From assembly GCA_903920925.1 (NCBI GenBank), contig CAIXOA010000131.1:1-5235 (forward strand): a stretch of DNA of 5,235 nt. The letters are read 5' to 3'. Origin of the DNA: an uncultured Microcaldota archaeon (lineage in GTDB: Archaea; Micrarchaeota; Micrarchaeia; Anstonellales; Bilamarchaeaceae). Both the position numbers and the translations under genes were made by a program. Position 1 is the first letter of the stretch; each line of letters opens with the position of its first letter. Positions 1 to 5,235 of this stretch are shown here, piece after piece. The notes below the pieces were generated by a model, which saw nothing but the letters and a program-made list of their open reading frames with translations, was not told where the DNA came from and ran no database searches.

Positions 1-1
1 A

Positions 2-430
2 ACCGTGCTCTGCTGTTCCGATTCAAGGGTAGACCCGGTGAAGATGTTCGACGCCGACCTGGGCGAAATATTCGCCATAGAGTCCGCGGGCAACATAGTG
101 GACGACATCGCGATAGGCAGCATAGAATACGGCGCAGGCCACCTGCACACGCCGCTCCTGATGATTCTCGCGCACGAGAAATGCGGTGCGGTGACCGCGT
201 GCTGCACCGGAGGCCATTGCGAGGGCCACATAAAGGACATAGTCAGGATGATTGAGCCGTCCGTGGTGGGCGGAAACGTCGAGGCGAGCACGGACAGGAA
301 CGCAAAGGCCATGAAAGAGTGCATCCTCCACGGGAGCGAGGAGGTGCGCCGCCTTTTGAAGGGGGGCAAATTAAAAATAGTCGTCGTGAAGTATATGCTT
401 GAGAGCGGCCAGGTAAAAATCCTGGAGTGA
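2..430 (+). CDS. Beta-class carbonic anhydrase, 5'-truncated by window edge
   Basis: Zinc enzyme that interconverts CO2 and bicarbonate, normally in the cytoplasm. The reading frame is open to the left edge, and the GTG at position 5 encodes an internal Val, so the N-terminal part (perhaps 40-50 residues) is missing. Counting that Val as residue 1, the CCSDSR motif supplies zinc ligand Cys4 and the Asp6-Arg8 catalytic dyad. HEKCGAV supplies His57 and Cys60, completing the Cys-His-Cys zinc site of the beta class. The AGNIVDD segment and the C-terminal strand ending in SGQVKIL also fit the family. One oddity is that the usually basic residue before the AGN motif (Arg or Lys, as in RNAGN/KNAGN) is Glu26. 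The stop codon lies 6 bp before aRF1, so the two are probably cotranscribed, although no functional link is apparent. The class assignment is firm; the physiological role is not visible here. Confidence 0.93.
   Translation, partial: TVLCCSDSRVDPVKMFDADLGEIFAIESAGNIVDDIAIGSIEYGAGHLHTPLLMILAHEKCGAVTACCTGGHCEGHIKDIVRMIEPSVVGGNVEASTDRNAKAMKECILHGSEEVRRLLKGGKLKIVVVKYMLESGQVKILE
424..427 (+). promoter_or_regulatory. Probable Shine-Dalgarno GGAG for aRF1
   Basis: GGAG sits in the last codons of the carbonic anhydrase gene, nine bases before the aRF1 ATG. It matches the archaeal anti-Shine-Dalgarno core (GGAGGTGA, here GGAGTGA with one G lost) and supports the ATG at 437 as the start. Its place inside the upstream gene suits translation from a shared mRNA. 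The motif is short, so the call is moderate. Confidence 0.5.
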
Positions 431-436
431 AGGAAA

Positions 437-1639
437 ATGGCTGGAGAAAAGGAATACGAACTGAAAAAGACGGTGCGCAAGCTGAAGGCGTTCAGCGGCA
501 GCGGCACCCAGCTCATTTCCGTCTACATCCCGTCCGGCTACCCGATACACGAGACCGGAGGAAAGCTCAGGGAGGAGCTCTCCCAGGCTTCGAACATCAA
601 GTCCAAGCAGACGCGCACCAACGTCACGGACGCATTGGAGAAGATAATCAACTACATGAAGATGTTCCGCAAGACGCCGGACAACGGGATAGCGATTTTC
701 GCAGGAAACGTCTCCGACAACCCGGCAAAGACCGACATCCAGCTCTTTTCGCTCGAGCCCCCGTCCAAGCTGAACGTCTCAATCTACCGGTGCGACGCCC
801 ACTTCTTCCTCGAGCCGCTGGAGCGCATGATTGAAACAAAAGATGCATACGGCATCATCTCGCTGGACGGGAGGGAGGCGACGCTCGCCATCGTAAAGGG
901 CACGGACATCCAGATCGTGAAGAAACTCATCTCACACGCGCACGCAAAGGTGCGCAAGGGAGGCCAGTCCGCAAGAAGGTACGAACGCCTCATCGAGGAA
1001 TCAATAGAGAAATACTACAAGCGCGTGGGCGAGGCCGTTGACGAGCATTTCCTCGGCAGGGTGAAGGGGATACTCGTGGGCGGCCCGGGCCCGACGAAGG
1101 AGTTCTTCGTGAAGATGTCCCCGTTCAACTACCAGCTCAAGATCCTCGGGGTCGTTGACACGGGCTACACGGACGAGTTCGGCATAAGGGAGGCCCTTTC
1201 AAAAGCGGAGACCATACTCGCCGGGCAGGAGGCGGTGCGCGAGCGCGCCCTTGTTGAAAAATTCATAAAGGAGGTCGTGAAAGAGGGGCTCGCCACCTAT
1301 GGGCTCAAGCAGACGATGGATGCAATCGAAAGCAAGCAGGCCGAGACGGTCCTCATCTCCGAAGGGCTGGAGTTCCAGATGGTCGAATGGAAATGCTCCT
1401 CCTGCAGCGAGGCGGCCTCCAAGCCCACAAAAGAGGAGCCCAAGCCCATAAAATGCCCCAAGTGCGGCTCGGAGATGGAAGTGATGGGCGTCGTCCCGCT
1501 GATTGATTATCTTATAGAGAATGCAGAAGAAAAGGGGATAGCGATAGAAGTAATCTCAACAAACACGGTGGAAGGCAACCAGTTCCTCCAGGGTTTCGGA
1601 GGCATAGGCGCCTTCCTCAAGTACAGGACTAATTACTAG
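437..1639 (+). CDS. prf1: Archaeal peptide chain release factor 1 (aRF1/eRF1 family)
   Basis: Class I release factor that recognises all three stop codons in the ribosomal A site and triggers peptidyl-tRNA hydrolysis. In archaea it is known to work with aEF1A and the recycling ATPase ABCE1. At 400 aa it is about full family length. Domain 1 carries the codon-reading motifs: NIKS at residues 53-56 and Y-x-C-x-x-x-F at 117-123 (YRCDAHF). Domain 2 has the catalytic GGQ at 175-177, followed by the conserved SARRYERL stretch. Domain 3 contains a four-cysteine zinc site, Cys320/Cys323 and Cys340/Cys343, as is usual in archaeal members, and ends with the conserved EGNQFLQGFGGIGAFLKYR segment. The ATG start is supported by a GGAG nine bases upstream. 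The gene ends in TAG, and its last 11 bp overlap the tail of the convergent gene on the other strand. No frameshift or in-frame stop was seen. Confidence 0.98.
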   Translation: MAGEKEYELKKTVRKLKAFSGSGTQLISVYIPSGYPIHETGGKLREELSQASNIKSKQTRTNVTDALEKIINYMKMFRKTPDNGIAIFAGNVSDNPAKTDIQLFSLEPPSKLNVSIYRCDAHFFLEPLERMIETKDAYGIISLDGREATLAIVKGTDIQIVKKLISHAHAKVRKGGQSARRYERLIEESIEKYYKRVGEAVDEHFLGRVKGILVGGPGPTKEFFVKMSPFNYQLKILGVVDTGYTDEFGIREALSKAETILAGQEAVRERALVEKFIKEVVKEGLATYGLKQTMDAIESKQAETVLISEGLEFQMVEWKCSSCSEAASKPTKEEPKPIKCPKCGSEMEVMGVVPLIDYLIENAEEKGIAIEVISTNTVEGNQFLQGFGGIGAFLKYRTNY

Positions 1640-2261
1640 TTCCGTTGGATGCGTTGGAGCCCGCCCTTGTCCCGTTCGTAAGGCCCTGCCAGACATGCTC
1701 GACCGCAGACTGGTTCACTGAAGCCGCGGTCTGGTTGGTCTGATTGGCCGCCTGCTGGCTCCCCGCGCTTATGCTGCATCCCATGTAAGTGTAGTTGTCG
1801 TTCATCCCGACCACGAGCTCGTTCTCGAACACCATGGTCTCGTTCGCATTCCTCACATAAAATATGGATTTGCTCAGGTTTCCGCGGGCAGCGTCTATCT
1901 CGGAAAGGCACTGGGACAGCGCAAGCGTCACCGGGTTATCGCCTTCCGTATCCCCAATCCTGAGGCACTCGGTGTCAAGGGAATATATCTCCTTCCTCTT
2001 CCCGCCGAGGGCGCTGCTGAATGCCATGTCCGCGTTGCACTGCATTATGTTCCTTTGCGTGGTTATGTTGGCCCCGCGCAGGTCCATTACGAAGAATACC
2101 TCGTCCGCCCCGGCGAGATTGTGCGTGAAATCCCCTATGTAGGCCTGGCCCTTCCCGGCCCAGGGGTCAACCGGAGCCTTCGGCTGGTTCAGGTAAATGA
2201 ATGCTCCAACCACCGCCGCAAGAATTATTATCGCGCCAACGGCAACCGCCTTCGTGTTCAC
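1629..2261 (-). CDS. Single-pass membrane protein with extracellular four-cysteine domain and sequon-rich tail, unknown function
   Basis: I do not recognise this 210-aa protein as a named family. Residues 5-24 form one hydrophobic helix after a short Lys4-containing N-terminus, which predicts an N-in, C-out anchor or uncleaved signal. A Pro-rich linker follows (about 26-34), then a domain from about residue 45 to 162 with exactly four cysteines: C75, C99, C118 and C162. The last 48 residues are low-complexity Asn/Gln/Ser/Thr/Ala sequence. Ten N-x-S/T sequons are present (N65, N128, N140, N156, N173, N176, N183, N196, N203, N206), six of them in the last 38 residues. The GTG start is chosen because a perfect GGTGAT precedes it and it overlaps the upstream stop as GTGA. 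The cysteine domain resembles the C-terminal domain of the upstream gene product, so the two probably act together at the cell surface. The 3' end overlaps aRF1 by 11 bp. Existence of the gene is well supported; function is unknown. Confidence 0.88.
   Translation of the reverse strand: MNTKAVAVGAIIILAAVVGAFIYLNQPKAPVDPWAGKGQAYIGDFTHNLAGADEVFFVMDLRGANITTQRNIMQCNADMAFSSALGGKRKEIYSLDTECLRIGDTEGDNPVTLALSQCLSEIDAARGNLSKSIFYVRNANETMVFENELVVGMNDNYTYMGCSISAGSQQAANQTNQTAASVNQSAVEHVWQGLTNGTRAGSNASNGTSN
1776..2129 (-). other. Four-cysteine extracytoplasmic domain, copy A (small protein)
   Basis: This covers residues 45-162 of the 210-aa protein, with spacing C-x23-C-x18-C-x43-C. It begins with Phe45, Leu49 and Asp53. 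Asp53 lies 22 residues before the first cysteine, with Gly63 between. An Ile-Tyr pair sits shortly before the second cysteine, and CLSEID follows the third. The same landmarks occur in the neighbouring gene's C-terminal domain. The shared ancestry is inferred from this pattern and was not tested by a profile search. Confidence 0.6.
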
Positions 2262-4393
2262 TGTATCACCCAGTCACTGCTCTGGTTCTGCGCGGTGCCC
2301 TGCCCTGCGGGCGCCTCAAGGCCAACCCCGAGCATCGGGGCGAACCCGCACTCCTTGAAGAACATCTCGTCTCCGTAGAACGTCGCGCTGTCCACGAACA
2401 CCACGGAGAACTCCGGCTTTGTCTGCACCGATGAGTATCTCAGTGTGATTATCGGCTCGTCCACCTTGTCGTAGCACCCGCCGAGCGTCGTGTTCTCGCT
2501 TGTTATGCAGTCCCCGTCCGTCTTCTGGTATATGCTCACCGTTCTCGGCGCAAGGGACGAGGCGATCTTGGCGGCGCAGCCTTTCATGTCCGCCACCGCA
2601 CCCGCGCTGACGCCCTGCGTCTCTATGAGCACGCTCGCATGGTCCACAGGGCCCAGCGAGGACTTGAACTCGTTGAAGTCCGCACCCGAGGACGAGCTCT
2701 TGAGAGTGAAATATACGCCTGCGGAAACTATCCCTACCATGAGAAGGCCCGCGCCCAGTATGGCGAACCCCATGAACATCACGTTCCTCTTCCTGAACCT
2801 TGTGGACATGCTTGCGAAAACGAAAAGGAATGCGAACGTGAGGAGGGACGCCAGGGAGAAGAACGAGACCGCGGACAGCATCAGCGGCGCATATCCCGCA
2901 AACTGGCCCTTCTCTGTCCTGTCCATGGGGCTTATGGTCACCGCCAGGTTCTCCAGCCCCTCATTGGTCTTCCTTCCCGCAGCCTTGAACGGGCTCATGT
3001 ACGCGGTCCCCTGCTCCACCTGCTGCACCATCGGCTCGGCAGTATCGGTGATGTTCTTGTAATCATTCGTGATCTCGATGTACCTCTCGGGCGTTAGCCC
3101 CCTCACGAACCCGCGGTCAAGGGCGTCCTTCCTAGCGGTCAGCGAAGCCGCCGCCGCGGTCTGCTCGTCGTTCAGGCTGGAGGTTTCCAATATGAAAAGG
3201 GAAAGCGACGCCTCGGCCTCAGCCTTCTCCGTGTTATTATAAATTGCCCATTGCGCCGGCACGGCCGCCTCTAGGGTGCCTGTCTTCGCCCTCAGTTCGT
3301 CCAGCGAGGCGTTTATCTGCGAGAAATTCCCCGCCGCAAGGTCCGCGTCCGTCTTCGTTATGAGTGCGTCCACCCTGTCAACATAATTGCTCATGGTGCT
3401 GTTTGAGACCACGACCAGCAGGTCCCTCGCCTCGGCCACGGCCTCCTTCGACCTGTTCTTCTGCGGATCATAAATTGAATGGTAATATGTCTTCTGCGCG
3501 TTGTCCGTCGCCATCCCGAGCCTCGCCACCGCCTCGCCGCTCATCCTCGTGCCCTGCGCATTGTAGTCCCCGAGGAGCGCGGTCTTCTCAAGCAGTGCAT
3601 CTATCTTCGAGTTGGCGCTTGCCAGAAAGCTCTCGTTTATCACTATCCTGGGGCACAGCCCGAAGCAGTCCGAGCACTTCTCCCCTCCCTGGGGCAGCCT
3701 GAATTTTGTCCCTTCCAAATCCTTCTCGTAGTTGCCAAAGTTCCCCATGATGCTCTTTATCTCCGTGAGGCTCGCATAGATGTTGTTTGAGTTCAGGCCG
3801 TCCATAAGGGCGAAAATCCTGTTCATGCCGTTGTCCATGCCGGTGTCCGCAAATGCGAACTTCTCCACAGCCGGCACGAGGTCCCTCGGGTTGCTGCACC
3901 CCAGCGCGTCCCCGTACTCGTCGCACAGCATCATCGCCGCATAGATGCAGTTGGTCTCATTGGTGCACGGGAAAACATTCAGGTAAAGGCTGTACTTGCA
4001 CACGGCTTCTTCTACTCCGACCTTTTTGTCCATGCCTGGCAGCGTTATGCTTATGTTGTGGTAAAAATCCCCGTTGTTCCTGCTCGCGTCGTACGCCTCA
4101 AGGTCGCTTCTCAGCGCACTGATATCGCCCTGGGACGGGTAATAGAGTTGCGAGAAATGCACCATCAGCACGTGCGAGATCACGGATGAGTCCGACATGA
4201 GGTTCCCGCCGTTGTCGAGCAAAATCATGGGGCTGTCGCCCACATAAACTAGGGTATAGACGGAGCCGTCCGCGGTGAACGTCTCCTCCTTGCTCATGCT
4301 CTCCCCTGGCTTCAGGTACTGGGAGAGATCCGCACAACTGGCTACGGAGAGAATGAACAATAATCCTACTAGGAGGCTGGTGGTCGGTCGCAT
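2258..4393 (-). CDS. Large secreted membrane-anchored protein with cysteine-rich ectodomain, helical stalk and C-terminal four-cysteine domain, unknown function
   Basis: I do not recognise this 711-aa protein as a named family. Residues 1-20 are a signal peptide (Arg2, then a hydrophobic core) ending in VASC, which fits a lipobox with Cys20; cleavage after SCA is the alternative. The first ectodomain carries eight cysteines (132, 143, 149, 157, 166, 240, 243, 247), the last three as C-x2-C-x3-C. Residues about 255-465 are helix-rich and Ala/Glu/Lys-rich, probably a stalk. Two membrane helices follow (about 501-527 and 538-564) around a basic loop, RFRKRN at 532-537, which places that loop in the cytoplasm and both flanks outside. 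The C-terminal domain has C606, C629, C640 and C682. Eleven N-x-S/T sequons lie in the predicted outside regions. No cysteine lies between 248 and 605. The ATG is supported by the signal peptide and by a TATA box at leaderless spacing. A surface assembly with the next gene's product is an inference. Confidence 0.9.
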   Translation of the reverse strand: MRPTTSLLVGLLFILSVASCADLSQYLKPGESMSKEETFTADGSVYTLVYVGDSPMILLDNGGNLMSDSSVISHVLMVHFSQLYYPSQGDISALRSDLEAYDASRNNGDFYHNISITLPGMDKKVGVEEAVCKYSLYLNVFPCTNETNCIYAAMMLCDEYGDALGCSNPRDLVPAVEKFAFADTGMDNGMNRIFALMDGLNSNNIYASLTEIKSIMGNFGNYEKDLEGTKFRLPQGGEKCSDCFGLCPRIVINESFLASANSKIDALLEKTALLGDYNAQGTRMSGEAVARLGMATDNAQKTYYHSIYDPQKNRSKEAVAEARDLLVVVSNSTMSNYVDRVDALITKTDADLAAGNFSQINASLDELRAKTGTLEAAVPAQWAIYNNTEKAEAEASLSLFILETSSLNDEQTAAAASLTARKDALDRGFVRGLTPERYIEITNDYKNITDTAEPMVQQVEQGTAYMSPFKAAGRKTNEGLENLAVTISPMDRTEKGQFAGYAPLMLSAVSFFSLASLLTFAFLFVFASMSTRFRKRNVMFMGFAILGAGLLMVGIVSAGVYFTLKSSSSGADFNEFKSSLGPVDHASVLIETQGVSAGAVADMKGCAAKIASSLAPRTVSIYQKTDGDCITSENTTLGGCYDKVDEPIITLRYSSVQTKPEFSVVFVDSATFYGDEMFFKECGFAPMLGVGLEAPAGQGTAQNQSSDWVIQ
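2265..2270 (-). promoter_or_regulatory. Shine-Dalgarno GGTGAT before a GTG start
   Basis: On the minus strand GGTGAT lies three bases before the GTG at 2261-2259. GGTGAT is fully complementary to the archaeal 16S 3' end and decides this non-ATG start. The GTG overlaps the TGA of the preceding gene as GTGA, so terminating ribosomes can restart directly. That arrangement predicts translational coupling of the two membrane-protein genes. Confidence 0.82.
2348..2668 (-). other. Four-cysteine extracytoplasmic domain, copy B (C-terminus of large protein)
   Basis: This covers residues 576-682 of the 711-aa protein, with spacing C-x22-C-x10-C-x41-C. Aligned without gaps to copy A from Phe576 to Cys606, it matches at Phe576, Leu580, Asp584, Gly594 and Cys606. 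Conservative pairs include Asp/Glu, Arg/Gln, Met/Ile and Ile/Met. CYDKVD after the third cysteine parallels CLSEID in copy A. In both proteins the domain directly follows an inside-to-outside membrane helix and a short linker. Confidence 0.6.
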
Positions 4394-4414
4394 GCCAAAC
4401 TATTCCTCTTGATT

Positions 4415-4430
4415 GTTTAAAAACCTTCCC
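4415..4430 (-). promoter_or_regulatory. Archaeal promoter (TATA box with purine-rich BRE-like flank) for the 711-aa protein gene
   Basis: Read on the minus strand this is GGGAAGG followed by TTTTTAAAC. The TATA-like core TTTTTAAA occupies 4423-4416, and the purine-rich stretch just upstream is where TFB would bind a BRE. The centre of the box is about 26-27 bases from the A of the ATG at 4393. That is the usual distance from TATA to transcription start in archaea, so the mRNA is probably leaderless or nearly so. It lies in the only real intergenic gap of the window and would let the two membrane-protein genes be expressed independently of the GGPP synthase gene. Confidence 0.6.
4419..4423 (-). 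terminator. Possible T-tract terminator after the GGPP synthase gene
   Basis: Five T residues on the minus strand begin 21 bases after the GGPP synthase TGA. Archaeal RNA polymerase is known to terminate at U-rich tracts without a hairpin. Five T's is near the lower limit, and the same bases form the TATA-like box for the next gene, so this is a weak call. Readthrough into the downstream gene is equally possible. Confidence 0.25.
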
Positions 4431-4444
4431 AATTCCTGCGCCCC

Positions 4445-5235
4445 TCACTTCTCCCGTTCAACGATGTAGTCCCCGAGGGAATCCATCAGCTCCCTTCCCT
4501 CCGCCCGCTTCAGCAGGCGCAGGGAGCCCTTCGCCTCCTTCACAAGCCTTTCCGCATAATCGGACGCATATTTTATGGAGCCGTATTCCTTCGCGAGCGC
4601 AATCGCCTCTTTGATGTCCTTCGCGCTTTTTTTCTTTTTCCCAAGGAGCGCCACCACCTTTTTCCGCACGCTCTCCGGAGTGTTCGCAATCAGGTGAATC
4701 GTGATGAGGGACCTCTTCCCCTCGTCTATGTCCTCCCCTATCTTTTTCCTGTATTTCTTCGGGTCCGCAGTCAAGTTCAGGACGTCGTCCTTTATCTGGA
4801 ATGCGAGCCCTATCCTCTCCCCGAACTCCCTCAGCGCGGCCCTCTCCTCCTTTTCCGCATCCGCGGAATATGCCCCAAGCTCGCACGAGGCGCCGATGAG
4901 CGCCGCTGTTTTTCCACCGGCCATCTTCATATACTCCTTCTCGCTTATGTCGAACCTGTTCTCCCTGTACCAGTTGAGCTCTATGCCCTGCCCCTCCGCG
5001 ACCCTGCGGAAGGCATCAATCATTATCATACCGCCGCCTTTGAGCTTCTCGGGCCCGGCTTTCTTCATCAGCGAGACCCAGACAATGTTGTAAAGAGCAT
5101 CGCCCGAGTTTATCGCAATCGGGATGCCGTATTGCGTGTGCACGGTCGGCTTCCCCCGCCTCATCGGCGAGGAATCCTCTATATCATCATGGATGAGGGT
5201 GAAATTGTGGAACAGCTCTATCCCCACCGCAAAAG
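4445..5235 (-). CDS. idsA: Geranylgeranyl diphosphate synthase (short-chain trans-prenyltransferase), 5'-truncated by window edge
   Basis: Condenses isopentenyl diphosphate with allylic diphosphates to make geranylgeranyl diphosphate, the C20 precursor of archaeal ether lipids; it acts in the cytosol. The frame is open to the right edge, and the GTG at 5227 is an internal Val within the conserved segment leading to HNFTLIHDD, so the N-terminal part is absent. Counting that Val as residue 1, the first aspartate-rich motif DDIED is at 14-18. The second, DDVLN, is at 147-151, with Asn in place of the last Asp. GGKTAALIGA and the DEGKRSLITIH region are also typical, as is the YIVEREK C-terminus. 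Phe9, five residues before the first motif, matches the position reported to limit product length to C20 in Sulfolobus GGPP synthase. Farnesyl or longer-chain products cannot be excluded. A 51-bp gap separates it from the downstream surface-protein gene. Confidence 0.94.
   Translation of the reverse strand, partial: FAVGIELFHNFTLIHDDIEDSSPMRRGKPTVHTQYGIPIAINSGDALYNIVWVSLMKKAGPEKLKGGGMIMIDAFRRVAEGQGIELNWYRENRFDISEKEYMKMAGGKTAALIGASCELGAYSADAEKEERAALREFGERIGLAFQIKDDVLNLTADPKKYRKKIGEDIDEGKRSLITIHLIANTPESVRKKVVALLGKKKKSAKDIKEAIALAKEYGSIKYASDYAERLVKEAKGSLRLLKRAEGRELMDSLGDYIVEREK

Noticed and set aside
368..380. A/T-rich TATA-like stretch (AAATTAAAAATAG) about 60 bp before aRF1
   Set aside because: It encodes the conserved K-L-K-I strand near the end of the carbonic anhydrase and has no clear BRE. 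A secondary promoter for aRF1 is possible but cannot be supported.
427..834. 135-aa plus-strand open frame overlapping the start of aRF1
   Set aside because: It is out of frame with the clearly conserved aRF1 domain 1 and has an Arg/Gln/His-rich shadow composition.
2258..2261. Large and small surface genes as one frameshifted gene
   Set aside because: The small protein has its own GGTGAT site and its own membrane helix, and its domain parallels the large protein's C-terminal domain instead of continuing it. Two intact genes fit better.
2490..3062. 190-aa plus-strand open frame inside the large surface-protein gene
   Set aside because: It is fully antisense to a protein with a coherent signal peptide, cysteine pattern and membrane topology. 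Its sequence shows no motif, and GC-rich coding often leaves the opposite strand open.
3652..3676. C-x2-C-x3-C at residues 240-247 of the large protein as an iron-sulfur or zinc site
   Set aside because: The segment follows a signal peptide and is predicted outside the cell, together with five other cysteines. Disulfides are the simpler reading, although metal binding is not excluded.
4701..5093. 130-aa plus-strand open frame inside the GGPP synthase gene
   Set aside because: It is antisense to conserved catalytic motifs, and its Ser/Phe/Pro-rich composition is what the complement of such a gene yields.
1..5235. tRNA, rRNA, CRISPR array, insertion sequence or riboswitch
   Set aside because: No repeated spacer pattern, transposase motif or terminal inverted repeats were seen. 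Nearly all bases are covered by coding regions, and the only gap is 51 bp.

Overview
The window looks like a moderately GC-rich archaeal chromosome. It encodes an archaeal-type class I release factor (aRF1/eRF1 family) with NIKS and GGQ motifs, and an archaeal-type geranylgeranyl diphosphate synthase that makes membrane-lipid precursors. Ile ATA and Arg AGG codons are frequent, one gene has a perfect archaeal GGTGAT Shine-Dalgarno with a GTG start, and another has a TATA box at leaderless spacing. The lineage cannot be fixed from this sequence. A DPANN-like genome (for example Micrarchaeota or Diapherotrites) is a guess from compactness and the style of the surface proteins, not a demonstrated assignment.

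Layout: positions 2-430 (+) hold the 3' part of a beta-carbonic anhydrase gene that begins before the window. Six bases later, 437-1639 (+) encodes complete aRF1. The rest is on the minus strand. From its upstream end it reads: a GGPP synthase truncated by the right edge (4445-5235); a 51-bp gap with a TATA box and T-tract; a 711-aa secreted, membrane-anchored protein of unknown function (2258-4393); and a 210-aa membrane-anchored protein of unknown function (1629-2261). The two unknown genes overlap by 4 bp (GTGA) and are probably translationally coupled. The 210-aa gene converges on aRF1, and the two coding regions overlap tail to tail by 11 bp. Coding density is close to total, with no gene-free stretch over 51 bp and no RNA gene, mobile element or CRISPR array seen.

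The flanking genes are housekeeping: CO2/bicarbonate conversion, translation termination and isoprenoid lipid synthesis. The two-gene surface module is the interesting part. The large protein has a signal peptide with a lipobox-like end, an eight-cysteine ectodomain, a long helix-rich stalk and two membrane segments, followed by a C-terminal four-cysteine domain predicted to lie outside the cell. The small protein appears to be a stand-alone version of the last part, with one membrane segment followed by a domain of the same cysteine spacing (C-x23-C-x18-C-x43-C against C-x22-C-x10-C-x41-C) and local ungapped similarity. It then has a sequon-dense tail. This suggests a duplicated, previously unnamed extracytoplasmic domain and a surface complex built from two co-translated partners. 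The homology and the complex are inferences from reading the sequence and were not tested by any search.
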